DNA of 64,000 nt from Cryomorpha ignava (GCF_010686655.1 NZ_JAAGVY010000017.1:1-64000), one strand, 5' to 3'; shown: positions 16,535-25,139, counted from the stretch's first letter. Made by a program: numbers and translations. The notes: generated from the sequence alone by a model not told the origin.

Positions 16535-18856
16535 ATGAAACAACGCATACTCCTTTTTATTTTTCTTGGCGCCTTAGTTCAGGTCAATGCACAAAAAAAT
16601 TACAATACAAATAAGTTCAAGCAGCTTAACGAAGAACTACCGACGCCAAATGTATACCGCACGGCATCGGGAGCGCCTGGAGCGCAGTATTGGCAACAGC
16701 GCGCAGATTATCAAATTGAAGTGAAACTAGATGAGGATGCTCAAACCATTTCTGGAAATGAAACCATAACATACTATAACAATTCGCCCGATAAGTTGAC
16801 TTACCTCTGGGTGCAATTAGATCAAAATGTACGCGCCACGACCAGCGATTCTTATAAAATACGGCAAAATTCAATCGGCGACAGCATCAGCTTCGACGAA
16901 TTAAAAAACCTTGTTCCCTGGTTTGACGGGGGCTTTAAAATTGAAAAAGTAACCGATACAAAAGGCACTGATTTGCCTTACGTTATTAATAAAACCATGA
17001 TGCGCATTGATTTGGCGCAGCCGCTGGTGCCAAATGGAGCTTATAGTTTTAAGGTAAAGTGGAATTACAATATCAACAACCGCGACGAAGTGGGCGGAAG
17101 GTCTGGTTATGAATATTTTGAAGATGAGAATAATTCCATTTATACAATAGCACAGTTTTATCCGCGGATGGCCGTTTATAGCGATGTTCAGGGTTGGCAG
17201 AACAAACAGTTTCTAGGAAGAGGAGAATTTACGGTTCCGTTTGGGAATTTTGATGTGAAAATTACTGTTCCTGCTGATCATGTGGTCGCGGCAACTGGCG
17301 AACTTCAGAATTCGAGCAACAATCTGACACCGACGCAAATAGATCGCTTCAATAAAGCTAAAACAGCCGATAAGCCTACACTTATAATTACAGAAGAAGA
17401 AGCCCGGCAAAACGAAAAGGGGAGAAGCGCTGATTTAAAAACCTGGCATTTTAAAGCTGAGAATGTCCGTGATTATGGATGGGCATCTTCTCGTAAATTT
17501 ATTTGGGATGCACAGGGAATGAAGTTTGGCGACAGAACGGTAATGGGAATGAGCTATTATCCAAAAGAAGGCAATCCACTGTGGGGCAGATACTCTACCG
17601 AGGCTGTTTTGCAAACGCTAGAAACCTATTCGCGTCATACATTTGATTATCCATACCCGGTGGCTATTTCGGTCAATTCTAAATCTATTGGAATGGAATA
17701 CCCAATGATTTGTTTCAATTTTGGTCGCAGCGAGCCAGATGGAACCTATACCGAGCGAATGAAATACGGAATGATTGGTGTAATAATCCACGAGGTTGGC
17801 CACAACTATTTTCCAATGATTGTAAACTCTGACGAGCGCCAGTGGACATGGATGGACGAAGGGCTCAACACATTTTTACAATACCTTACTGAGCAGGATT
17901 TTGAACGAGGCTACCCCAGTCGAAGAGGTGAGCCACGAAATATTGTTGGATACATGAAGGGCGATAAAGCTAGTATTTCGCCTATTATGACAAACTCTGA
18001 ATCGATACATCAATTTGGAAACAATGCCTATGGAAAGCCTGCTACGGCGTTGAATATTCTTCGCGAAACTGTGATGGGTCGAGATCTGTTCGATTTTGCA
18101 TTTAAGACTTATGCACAGCGCTGGATGTTTAAACACCCTACGCCCGCCGATTTCTTCCGATCTATGGAAGACGCCAGTGCGGTTGATCTGGACTGGTTTT
18201 GGCGTGGCTGGTTTTACACTACCGACCATGTTGACATCTCAATAGATGAGGTGAAATGGTTAAAAGTGGCTGAAAATCTACCCGGAACAACCAAAGGAAT
18301 TGATCGCGAAAAACGTGATGGTGAGGCGAAAAGTATTTCAGATATCCGCAATAACGAGTCCGGATATAAAACCCGCACTGAGCGCGATTCTACTCTAATT
18401 GACTTTTATTCGAACTACGATCCTTATAAAAAAACGCCTTACGATGATGTCAGATTTAGCAAACAAACAAAGGGTTACACAGACCAGGAGATTGCAGCTC
18501 TAAGCGATGTGCGTAATTTTTATCAGATAAGTTTTTCGAATATTGGCGGTCTTGTAATGCCCATAATTGTTCAGTTCACTTTTGAAGATGGAAGTACAGA
18601 AATTCACGATATCCCGGCAGAAATTTGGAAAATGGGAGATGAAACAGTGACCAAAGTTTTCGTAACTGAAAAAGAAGTAACCAATGTACTTCTGGATCCT
18701 TACCAGCAAACTGCTGATGTAAATGTGGACAACAATACCTGGCCTGCGCGCCATCAGCTTACCCGTTTTGAATTGTATAAAAGCAAGAGGATGAAAAGCA
18801 CAAATCCTATGCAGCGTGCCCGAGGTGCCGAGATGGAGAAGCCAATAGAAGATTAG
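16535..18856 (+). CDS. M1-family zinc aminopeptidase, secreted
   Basis: 773 residues with a Sec signal peptide ending at about residue 19 (VNAQ). The M1 catalytic core shows the zinc site H419-E-V-G-H423 with the third ligand E442 (WMDEG, 19 residues after H423) and the substrate-binding SIGMEYPM segment in the position of GxMEN. The N-terminal beta domain begins at about residue 54. The enzyme is predicted periplasmic or surface-exposed and should trim N-terminal residues from peptides. M1 proteases of this size next to DUF6702 genes are a Bacteroidota hallmark. The C-terminus lacks a T9SS sorting domain, so it is probably not exported by that route. Confidence 0.95.
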   Translation: MKQRILLFIFLGALVQVNAQKNYNTNKFKQLNEELPTPNVYRTASGAPGAQYWQQRADYQIEVKLDEDAQTISGNETITYYNNSPDKLTYLWVQLDQNVRATTSDSYKIRQNSIGDSISFDELKNLVPWFDGGFKIEKVTDTKGTDLPYVINKTMMRIDLAQPLVPNGAYSFKVKWNYNINNRDEVGGRSGYEYFEDENNSIYTIAQFYPRMAVYSDVQGWQNKQFLGRGEFTVPFGNFDVKITVPADHVVAATGELQNSSNNLTPTQIDRFNKAKTADKPTLIITEEEARQNEKGRSADLKTWHFKAENVRDYGWASSRKFIWDAQGMKFGDRTVMGMSYYPKEGNPLWGRYSTEAVLQTLETYSRHTFDYPYPVAISVNSKSIGMEYPMICFNFGRSEPDGTYTERMKYGMIGVIIHEVGHNYFPMIVNSDERQWTWMDEGLNTFLQYLTEQDFERGYPSRRGEPRNIVGYMKGDKASISPIMTNSESIHQFGNNAYGKPATALNILRETVMGRDLFDFAFKTYAQRWMFKHPTPADFFRSMEDASAVDLDWFWRGWFYTTDHVDISIDEVKWLKVAENLPGTTKGIDREKRDGEAKSISDIRNNESGYKTRTERDSTLIDFYSNYDPYKKTPYDDVRFSKQTKGYTDQEIAALSDVRNFYQISFSNIGGLVMPIIVQFTFEDGSTEIHDIPAEIWKMGDETVTKVFVTEKEVTNVLLDPYQQTADVNVDNNTWPARHQLTRFELYKSKRMKSTNPMQRARGAEMEKPIED

Positions 18857-18918
18857 AAAATTTTGATTCGGGAAATAAAGCTAAGCCCGGCAGCATACGA
18901 AATGACGGAGCTAAAATT

Positions 18919-19500
18919 TTATCGCTTCTTTTTCTTTTTCTTTATTTTCTCTACTTCTGCATTTAGTTTGTCGGTATAATTCATATCCCAGGTAAACATT
19001 TGTAAGCGGCGATCATAATATGCCTTGCCAACCGGTTTTTTAAGATAAAGAGCTTTAACATCAAAATCGGCTGCCGGTATCATCGTTACATCAGTAGGGA
19101 ATAAATAACCCACTTCCTGGTCAATATCAATTACATCGCGGGTATCAATCTCCAAATACTTGGTGTACATGTCGCTATACTCAAAGTAGATTTTATACTT
19201 GTTGTCAAATTTCAATTGCAGAGTGTAAAAGGCCAAATCCTCTGATGAGGATATTTGGGTGGCTTCTCCATATAAATCTACCATGGTAATGGTAACATTG
19301 GGTAAGATGTCTTTCTCTAAAGCTTCAAGTTGCTGACTTGTAATTCCATATAGGTAAATATCAACAGTGTGGCTAGTATCTTCAAGAAACTCGAGTCCTC
19401 TCATTTTTGCGTATGCATCTGCTTCAGCTTGTTGTGATAGAAGCTGAAGAGGAGCGAAAAGAAAAGCAGATATGATAAGGCTGATAATTTTAATATCCAT
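18919..19500 (-). CDS. Secreted protein of unknown function
   Basis: 193 residues with a Sec signal peptide (cleavage near SQQ, residue 23). The mature part is beta-rich, with alternating hydrophobic strands (VDIYLYGI, FYTLQLKF, YKIYFEYSD), and ends in a strongly basic lysine tail (EKIKKKKKKR). There are no cysteines and no recognised domain. It lies between the M1 gene (convergent) and the YqaE gene, which is 31 bp upstream on the same strand, so the two are probably cotranscribed. The final poly-lysine could interact with nucleic acid or lipid, but this is speculation. Confidence 0.7.
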   Translation of the reverse strand: MDIKIISLIISAFLFAPLQLLSQQAEADAYAKMRGLEFLEDTSHTVDIYLYGITSQQLEALEKDILPNVTITMVDLYGEATQISSSEDLAFYTLQLKFDNKYKIYFEYSDMYTKYLEIDTRDVIDIDQEVGYLFPTDVTMIPAADFDVKALYLKKPVGKAYYDRRLQMFTWDMNYTDKLNAEVEKIKKKKKKR

Positions 19501-19531
19501 AGGGAAATTGCATTAGAAGGAATATATAAAA

Positions 19532-19693
19532 TTATTCAGGTCTGCTAAGCACGTATAGCGCGTGAATCATTCCCGGAAGGATGCCCAGGATAGTAAGTAA
19601 TAAATTGAGCCAGAATTTTCCGGAAAAACCAAACCGCAGAAAAACGGCAACCGGTGGAAGAAAAATGGCGAGAAGAATTTCGAGAATTCCCAT
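19532..19693 (-). CDS. YqaE/Pmp3-family small membrane protein
   Basis: A 53-residue protein with two transmembrane helices. It begins MGILEILLAIFLPPVAVFLR, contains FSGKFWLNLLLTILGILPG and ends with HALYVLSRPE. The order 'LPPVAVFL - G - FWLNLLLTILGxxPGxIHAxYV' is diagnostic of the YqaE/Pmp3 (UPF0057) family, whose members in bacteria and eukaryotes are stress-induced membrane proteins linked to membrane potential and salt tolerance. It is preceded by a good -7 box at 19717-19724 and followed by the secreted protein gene. The match is unmistakable in spite of the small size. Confidence 0.92.
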   Translation of the reverse strand: MGILEILLAIFLPPVAVFLRFGFSGKFWLNLLLTILGILPGMIHALYVLSRPE

Positions 19694-19716
19694 AATTTTA
19701 GAATTAATGTGTGGTA

Positions 19717-19724
19717 CAAATATA
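19717..19724 (-). promoter_or_regulatory. Candidate -7 box of the YqaE gene
   Basis: TATATTTG on the minus strand matches TAnnTTTG exactly and lies 23 bp before the ATG at 19693, giving a leader of about 20 nt. Confidence 0.5.
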
Positions 19725-19735
19725 AGAGAGTAATT

Positions 19736-19793
19736 TATTGATTTATGATTTCAGATTCCAGATTTATGATTTCAGATTTATGATTTCAGATTG
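19736..19793. repeat. Short-period repeat (GATTTCAGATTTAT words)
   Basis: Three to four imperfect tandem copies of GATTTATGATTTCA. The same style of word recurs at 44133-44165 and 63700-63720. Confidence 0.7.
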
Positions 19794-19858
19794 GCTTTGC
19801 TAAGACCCGTAATGGCCCTTCATTTCTTAATGGTACGAGATGGTTATCATTTCCAGCC

Positions 19859-20117
19859 TTAATCATCAAATAGAGCACTTGGCAACGCTTTTAAATGTCG
19901 CACGTAGCTTTCGTTATTATAGGTCTCTTTGTGTTTTAAAGTATTAGATATTTCAACTGCAATACATTTGCCTATTAATTCTTTGATTACAAAGGTACAA
20001 AAGCCGTTTTTTTTTCAATCTCTCGAAAGTCTCTTTTGTCTCAGGTGGGTCATTGGTTTTAAGTTGTTTTTCAACAATTTTGAAAAACGCCTTTCTCGAA
20101 TTTTCATTGGTTTCCAT
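19859..20117 (-). pseudogene. Frameshifted small protein gene (85 codons) with A9 slippage tract
   Basis: Starting at the ATG (20117) the frame gives METNENSRKAFFKIVEKQLK, then TNDPPETKETFERLK, and runs into nine A (T9 at 20007-20015 on the plus strand). Removing one A restores a frame that continues NGFCTFVIKELIGKCIAVEI, SNTLKHKETYNNESYVRHLK and ALPSALFDD to a TAA at 19859, giving 258 nt or exactly 85 codons plus stop. The composite resembles a small conserved Bacteroidota protein family with a PPET-x-ET motif whose function I do not know. The single-base excess in a homopolymer could be a real mutation, a reversible (phase-variable) or slippage-read site, or a sequencing error. Confidence 0.6.
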
Positions 20118-20249
20118 TGTCGATTTGCCTTTTTGGCCAGATTAAAGAATCAAAAATAGGGAAAAATCTTTTGGGATATAGGGAAATTACCTGTAGTCTT
20201 ATAATTCTATTGAGATGAGTCCTTGAATGAAAGCGAATTTTCGAATGAC

Positions 20250-20549
20250 CTATTTTAGTTTTATTTTTTCGGGATCCCGCCGATTAGAGAAAAACGATAG
20301 AATTTCAATAGTATCATTCTCAATCCTGTAAAGCATTGATTAAATTTCAACTATGACTCGTCTTGCGCCTTGAGATTTTGATAAAGGAAATAGTTCAGGA
20401 TTTATGGAGATTAACTTAAGAGCTTTCTGAATGACGAATGCCAACTTTCTTAGCTCTTTCTCTGAAAAATTAATTTCAAGGTATTCAAAAGTAAGTGCGA
20501 ATTCATTTAATGCATGGTCAGTCCACTGAATTCTATAACCACTTTCCAT
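20250..20549 (-). pseudogene. ParE/RelE-family toxin with in-frame stop
   Basis: The frame starts MESGYRIQWTDHALNEF and continues through AFVIQKALKLISINPELFP and QGARRVIVEI, the order of helices and strands of the ParE/RelE plasmid-stabilisation toxin family. A TAA at 20340-20342 interrupts it. The same frame then goes on with SMLYRIENDTIEILSFFSNR and RDPEKIKLK to a second stop at 20250, and these residues are the expected family C-terminus (YRIExxxIEIxxFxxxRxDP). One nonsense change therefore truncates an otherwise complete toxin of about 99 codons. It lies directly downstream of, and overlaps, its antitoxin-like gene. The truncated product lacks the last strands and is probably inactive. 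Confidence 0.75.
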
Positions 20550-20768
20550 AGATTTTTTCAGCTTCAGAATGTGGGTTTGATTTCCCATTATTTGCATCTG
20601 CTAATCCGGATTCCAAAGATTTCTTCTCTGCGTCTGAAATGGAATGACACCAATCTTTTGTATCGCTTTTCATCAAATCCATGACCTTCTCGATAATAGA
20701 GAATGATCTTCTAATGTGGTGAGCCACTGGATAAGTTCAATTTTGGCATTTTGAATATTCATTTCCAT
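20533..20768 (-). pseudogene. Antitoxin partner of the ParE-like toxin, frameshifted
   Basis: From the ATG at 20768 the frame reads MEMNIQNAKIELIQWLTTLE, a typical start of the addiction-module antitoxins paired with ParE/RelE in Bacteroidota (xxxKxELIxWLxxxED). Near 20700 one base is missing. The continuation SIIEKVMDLMKSDTKDW and the C-terminal ESGLADANNGKSNPHSEAEK then IYGKWL lie in the next frame, in which no ATG start is available (only a GTG at 20725-20727). The C-terminus overlaps the toxin start, as in functional pairs. With the toxin nonsense codon this looks like a dead toxin-antitoxin locus. Confidence 0.7.
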
Positions 20769-20827
20769 AACTCAAGTTTAAGTCAATTTTTCGTGGTCAG
20801 CAAGTTTCAAAATATTTCCTATCAAAT

Positions 20828-21384
20828 CCCTTAACTCCTTAATGTTTTTTCTTAATGGTTAATTTTTTTTATGAACCATAAGGTATTTTAACCATTAAGT
20901 CTTCGAACCATTAAGGAATTAAGAAAATTAAGCCGTAGCGCTCACAACCCAATCCTTAATGCCCTTAGCTCCTTAATGATTTTTCTTAATGGTTATTTTT
21001 TTATGAACCATAAGGTATTTTAACCATTAAGGAATTAAGAAAATTAAGCCGTAGCGCTCACAACCCAAACCTTAATGCCCTTAACTCCTTAATGATTTTT
21101 CTTAATGGTTATTTTTTTATGAACCATAAGGTATTTTAACCATTAAGTCTTCGAACCATTAAGGAATTAAGAAAATTAAGCCGTAGCGCTCACGACCCAA
21201 TCCTTAATGCCCTTAACTCCTTAATGATTTTTTTTAATGGTTAATTTTTTTTATGAACCATTAGGTATTTTAACCATTAAGTCTTCGAACCATTAAGGAG
21301 TTAAGAAAATTAAGCCGTAGCGCTCACGACCCAAACCTTAATGCCCTTAACTCCTTAATAATTTTTCTTAATGGTTAATTTTTA
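20828..21384. repeat. Tandem array A of hairpin-forming units (116-134 bp)
   Basis: Four full units start at 20828, 20962, 21078 and 21210, and a half unit starts at 21344. A unit opens with CCCTTAACTCCTTAATG, then TTCTTAATGGTTAATTTTTT, ATGAACCATAAGGTATTTT, AACCATTAAGTCTTCGAACC, ATTAAGGAATTAAG and AAAATTAAGCCGTAGCGCTC, and ends CTTAATG. The first part is the inverted complement of the AACCATTAAG/AATTAAG part, so each unit can fold on itself. The second unit lacks about 17 bp. The fifth unit is interrupted in its loop by the GxxExxY gene. Confidence 0.9.
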
Positions 21385-21789
21385 ATCTGGTAGCTCGCGG
21401 AAATATTCATTCACAAATGGCTTCAAGCTCTTAGTAATGTTTTCAGTAAAGAAATTTATCAGAAGTCCTTGAGGCTTTTTGAGTAGTTTCATATACGTAA
21501 GTAACTGTGCTTCATGCACAGGCTGGGTTTTCTCTATAGCTTTTAATTCTACCACAACTGTATCGTTAACCAATAAATCGAGCCGAAGATCGACATCCAT
21601 TTCCAAATCGTCATAGATTACTGGCACAAACATTTGATGCTGTACATCATATCCATTTTTAATCAATTCGTATTTCAGACATTTTTCATATACACATTCC
21701 AAAAGTCCGGGTCCTAATGCTTTGTGTACTTTTATGGCCAGACCTGTTATATCGTAAGACAGTTGGGTGATTGATGTTTTGGTTTCCAT
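21382..21789 (-). CDS. GxxExxY protein, PD-(D/E)XK nuclease-like
   Basis: 135 residues. The eponymous motif is G28-LL-E31-CV-Y34 in HKALGPGLLECVYEKCL. A PD-(D/E)XK-type core follows: D71 in RLDLLV, then E81-L-K83 in VVVELKAIEK, and an H-x-x-Q motif (H92, Q95) in VHEAQLLTYMKLL; GLLINF follows. All positions expected for metal-dependent phosphodiester cleavage are present. The biological role of the family is not established to my knowledge. The gene sits inside one unit of repeat array A: its stop codon is formed at the edge of the left half-unit (21384) and the right half-unit resumes 40 bp upstream of its start. This arrangement, repeated with different DNA at 55.5 kb, suggests an element that carries its own nuclease. 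Confidence 0.88.
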   Translation of the reverse strand: METKTSITQLSYDITGLAIKVHKALGPGLLECVYEKCLKYELIKNGYDVQHQMFVPVIYDDLEMDVDLRLDLLVNDTVVVELKAIEKTQPVHEAQLLTYMKLLKKPQGLLINFFTENITKSLKPFVNEYFRELPD

Positions 21790-21828
21790 AATGTTCGTTA
21801 TTTTTCTGTGAATCTAATAAATCCGATC

Positions 21829-21974
21829 CTAATGGTTTTATATTTTGAACCATAAGGTATTTTAACCATTAAGTCTTCGAACCATTAAGGAATTAAGAAA
21901 ATTAAGCCGTAGCGCTCACGACCCAAACCTTAATGCCCTTAACTTCTTAATGATTTTTCTCAATGGTTCAAACC
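21829..21974. repeat. Right part of repeat array A
   Basis: Resumes the unit broken by the GxxExxY gene (TATTTTGAACCATAAGGTAT, AACCATTAAGTCTTCGAACC, ATTAAGGAATTAAG, CCGTAGCGCTCACGACCC). A further half unit, CCCTTAACTTCTTAATG, begins at 21936 and runs into the stop of nosY. The DNA may also act as a transcription terminator for the nos operon. Confidence 0.85.
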
Positions 21975-21975
21975 C

Positions 21976-22743
21976 CTAAAGATCGCTTTTGCGGAAGTTT
22001 CTCACAGAACCCAAATACATTACAGCAACCCAAAGAAGCAGGGCTGAAAACGAAATAACCAACCCTTTCATACTTCCAAAGAAATCGACAAAAACCGCTC
22101 CCGACAGCCCCATCATCGCGCTGGCATCGGTTTGCATGATTACGCTTATCCGCGAAATATCGATTGGATTTAAAAAGGTCAAAATCAAAATAAGTTTTTC
22201 GATAGGGTAGGCACCAAATTGATACATTATAAGGATAAGCAATCCATCAAAAAGAAAAGCGAAAAAGGCCCAAAGGATTAAGACTAAACCAATTCCTTTC
22301 ACCTTGTCATTTACTTTGGTGCAGATAAATAGCGCGATGCCCACAAATATCCAAAGCAGAAAATTGCCCGAAACGAGCATAATGACGCTTTCGGGTGAAG
22401 GGTTGTTTAGCAATAACGGAAGCCCAATACCAATGGTGTAAGCAAAAGAAAATGAAATAGAAAGGGCGATGAAAAATGCTTGGATTACGGCGCTTCTTTT
22501 AATGGGATTGGAGAGCAGGAGCACCGTAAATTCGTAAGAATTGTAGTAGTAGATGCAGCTGAAAATAAGGGTAATAAGTGGAAGCAATAGTAACGTAACC
22601 TGCATAACCATCAGCAATGCTTTCTCGGGTTGGTTTTCTATAAAAAACAAGCCCCAGCCAATAGCAACAAAGAGTAGAAAACTACCGATAACTGCCCTAT
22701 TCTTTAAAAGGTCGATTGTTAAATAACGCGCTATCTGAATCAT
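21976..22743 (-). CDS. nosY: ABC transporter permease NosY
   Basis: A 255-residue integral membrane protein with six predicted helices (about 17-33, 40-66, 85-115, 120-142, 148-173 and 225-247) and the gene order of nos clusters: it overlaps nosF by 4 bp and is the last gene of the operon. NosY is the membrane component of the NosDFY transporter, which is needed to build the CuZ centre of N2O reductase. It belongs to the ABC-2 type permeases. The stop codon lies at the edge of repeat array A, so the array may mark the end of the transcript. Confidence 0.9.
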   Translation of the reverse strand: MIQIARYLTIDLLKNRAVIGSFLLFVAIGWGLFFIENQPEKALLMVMQVTLLLLPLITLIFSCIYYYNSYEFTVLLLSNPIKRSAVIQAFFIALSISFSFAYTIGIGLPLLLNNPSPESVIMLVSGNFLLWIFVGIALFICTKVNDKVKGIGLVLILWAFFAFLFDGLLILIMYQFGAYPIEKLILILTFLNPIDISRISVIMQTDASAMMGLSGAVFVDFFGSMKGLVISFSALLLWVAVMYLGSVRNFRKSDL

Positions 22744-23450
22744 ACGAGTTGAGGTTTTAAAGATTTAACAATCATTTTGTTGAGCCTTTCTTCGCCTGTG
22801 CTTGAGCGCAATTCATCAATTGATTTATCAAAATACACTTCTCCGTCCATCAGGTAAATTACACGGTCTACAATTCCATCTAAATCGCTCAAATTGTGGG
22901 AAGTAATAATGACCATTTTTCCGTCGGCCAGCACTCGGCTTATTTTTTGTTTCAAATTTTCGTTCGACACAGGGTCGAGTGCTGCAGTAGGCTCATCGAG
23001 AATTAAAATATCGGGGTTGAATAAAAAGGCCAATGCGGCACTCACTTTCTGGCGCATTCCGCCAGATAGTTTTCCAAGCCCTTTCTTGCTCATGCCATCT
23101 ATATCAAATGCTTCGTAGATGTCGGTGTCGAGTTCTTTTACGTCTTTGCGCAGGCGTTTCATCAAAGCAAAAACCTGTGCTACTGTCATGTTTTCGGGCA
23201 GTCTGCTCATTTGAGGCATATAGCCGATATCAGCGCGGTAATCAACATTTTTTTCAATGTTCACGCCATTTACCGTCAGGTTGCCCGATGTGGGGAAAAG
23301 CAATCCAAGAATGATCTTTATCAAAGTGGTCTTTCCCGAGCCGTTGGGTCCAATAAGGGCAACACATTCACCTTTCTTAAACTCAAGGTTGATGGATTTA
23401 AGCGCTTGCTGCTTCCCAAAAGTCTTTGAAATGTCTTTAATTGAAATCAT
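22740..23450 (-). CDS. nosF: ABC transporter ATPase NosF
   Basis: 236 residues. Walker A GPNGSGKTT (34-42), Q-loop region IGYMPQMSRLPE, signature LSGGMRQK (near 136-143), Walker B ILILDEPTAALDP and H-switch ITSHNLSD are all intact. It is a cytosolic ATPase that drives the NosDFY complex for CuZ maturation. It overlaps nosD by 14 bp and nosY by 4 bp, so synthesis is coupled. Position and motifs leave no doubt about the assignment within the nos operon. Confidence 0.95.
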   Translation of the reverse strand: MISIKDISKTFGKQQALKSINLEFKKGECVALIGPNGSGKTTLIKIILGLLFPTSGNLTVNGVNIEKNVDYRADIGYMPQMSRLPENMTVAQVFALMKRLRKDVKELDTDIYEAFDIDGMSKKGLGKLSGGMRQKVSAALAFLFNPDILILDEPTAALDPVSNENLKQKISRVLADGKMVIITSHNLSDLDGIVDRVIYLMDGEVYFDKSIDELRSSTGEERLNKMIVKSLKPQLV

Positions 23451-24696
23451 ATATATAAGGTTTCATCATGGGATTTTCATCCACAAGTTCGGCGGGAATT
23501 AAATCAGGAAAAAGTCTTTCTGTAGCGTCGAGCATATTTACAAAAAAGCTGTGCAGCATAAGTGTAGCCGATGGAATTTCGTTTGTAATCCGTGCAAATA
23601 GATTTACCGGTCTGTAAGGTAAGTCGCCAATTCCATCTCTGTTTAAATCGTAGCCACTATACATACTCCAATAGTTGGAATCGTATTTGTTGATATTGTG
23701 ATTTGAATTGGTAACGATTTCAAAAGTATTGGCCAAAAAATTATTCCGCTCTATTATATTGTCCAGGCTGTTTCCTTTCATATCTATCGCTGTGCCATTC
23801 AATGTAAATTGGTTTTCGCTTAGCAATAATCTGTTGGCGCCTTCTGCCATAATGCCAATGGTATTTCTAAGAAAGATGTTTTGGCTAATGCTCCCGTCGC
23901 TAATTTCTTTCAGCAGCAGCCCGTAAGAAGCGCCACCTTTATTTTCTTCAAAAGTGTTTTGAATCATTTGCACCCTGTGCGAAAACATTACCGCCACGCC
24001 CGATCCATTGTGTTTAAAGACATTATGCGAATACACATCAGTGTTTGAAAACATAAAGTGCAGCCCGTATCGAATATTATTAAAACTGCGGTTGTTTGAA
24101 ATATAGCTGCTATCTACAAATTCGAAGTAAATTCCATCGCGGTGTTTTGAAAGAACGTTGTCTTCTATGGTAATGTGCTTTGCTTTCCAAACGTGAATGG
24201 CGTTTCCTGCTGCTGCTTCATTCTTAAAGGCACCTGTTACGGTGTTGCCTTTCAGCAAATAGTGCTGTGCGTACTCAAGGTAAATACCAAAAAAGCAATT
24301 TTCGAATTTGTTGTTTACAATCGATCCATATTTTACATGTTTTACCTTTAATGCGGCCAGGTCGTTCATATAGCTTACGCTAACATTTCTAAAAATGAAG
24401 CCCGAAACATGCACGCTGTCCGAGCCAATAATCAAAATCTCTACTTTTTCATTATTGGCATCAAAAACGGGAAAGTCAATTCCAATAAGGGTTACAGGTT
24501 TCTTTATGATAATAGTATGTTCCCGATAAACTCCGGGCTCTACAAGCACAGTATCTCCCGCACTGGCATGAGCAAGAGTTTCCTTAATTGACGGAGTTCC
24601 TTTGTTAATATCAACTGTAAATGTGGCAGCCTGAGAAACCAAACACGAAAGCAATAATACAAATATCCCAACAAGAGATTGCGGGTGTTTTAGCAT
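23437..24696 (-). CDS. nosD: Nitrous-oxide reductase maturation protein NosD
   Basis: 419 residues with a signal peptide (FVLLLSCLVSQA). The body is a right-handed parallel beta-helix built of PbH1/NosD repeats, for example ITIEDNVLSKHRDGIYFEFV, SYISNNRSFNNIRYGLHF and SHNVFKHNGSGVAVMF, with the closing motif NYWSMYSGYDLNRDGIGDLPYRP (split here in the middle of residues 341-363), which is diagnostic for NosD. It is periplasmic and works with NosF and NosY in sulphur or copper delivery to NosZ. The 3' end overlaps nosF. The start matches the signal peptide. Confidence 0.95.
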   Translation of the reverse strand: MLKHPQSLVGIFVLLLSCLVSQAATFTVDINKGTPSIKETLAHASAGDTVLVEPGVYREHTIIIKKPVTLIGIDFPVFDANNEKVEILIIGSDSVHVSGFIFRNVSVSYMNDLAALKVKHVKYGSIVNNKFENCFFGIYLEYAQHYLLKGNTVTGAFKNEAAAGNAIHVWKAKHITIEDNVLSKHRDGIYFEFVDSSYISNNRSFNNIRYGLHFMFSNTDVYSHNVFKHNGSGVAVMFSHRVQMIQNTFEENKGGASYGLLLKEISDGSISQNIFLRNTIGIMAEGANRLLLSENQFTLNGTAIDMKGNSLDNIIERNNFLANTFEIVTNSNHNINKYDSNYWSMYSGYDLNRDGIGDLPYRPVNLFARITNEIPSATLMLHSFFVNMLDATERLFPDLIPAELVDENPMMKPYIYDFN

Positions 24697-24725
24697 GATT
24701 ACAATTTTCTAAGGATTAAATTTAT

Positions 24726-25139
24726 CTACTGATCAAATTCAGCTCTTAAAGCATTCCAGTCCAATAACTCTTCGGCTACGGGTGTATTTTCTTTTGTAAA
24801 AGAAGCCAGATGAGCACCCATTGGGCTTTTATATTCTGGAGAAATTACAAACATCAAAGAGTCAACTAAGATGAGTTTTTCAGGCTTGTCGAAGGCTACC
24901 GCATACAGTTCACTATAAGCAGGTTCATTGGTATTTAAGTCGTTTATCATGCATTCAAGTGCGTCGTATTTAATCACTCTTCCCTTATCGGTTACCAATT
25001 CTGCTCCGTATTTCGGGTCGGAAATTGACATTTTGCAAAATGAACATTGATCCTTTCCGAAATTAATAGGTTCAGGCGTTTCTGTGCACGATACGGCAAT
25101 AAAAACTAACGCAATTAACAAAAAGATTTGGTGTTTCAC
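24726..25139 (-). CDS. nosL: Copper chaperone lipoprotein NosL
   Basis: 137 residues with a lipoprotein signal (VFIAVSC, lipidated Cys near residue 18). The NosL domain contains the copper-binding region FGKDQCSFCKMSISDPKYGA and the later YDALECMINDL. NosL delivers Cu(I) to apo-NosZ in the periplasm. It overlaps the upstream membrane-protein gene by 4 bp (ATGA). The C-terminal part (SPEYKSPMGAHLASF) also matches the family, including the MG motif. Confidence 0.93.
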   Translation of the reverse strand: MKHQIFLLIALVFIAVSCTETPEPINFGKDQCSFCKMSISDPKYGAELVTDKGRVIKYDALECMINDLNTNEPAYSELYAVAFDKPEKLILVDSLMFVISPEYKSPMGAHLASFTKENTPVAEELLDWNALRAEFDQ

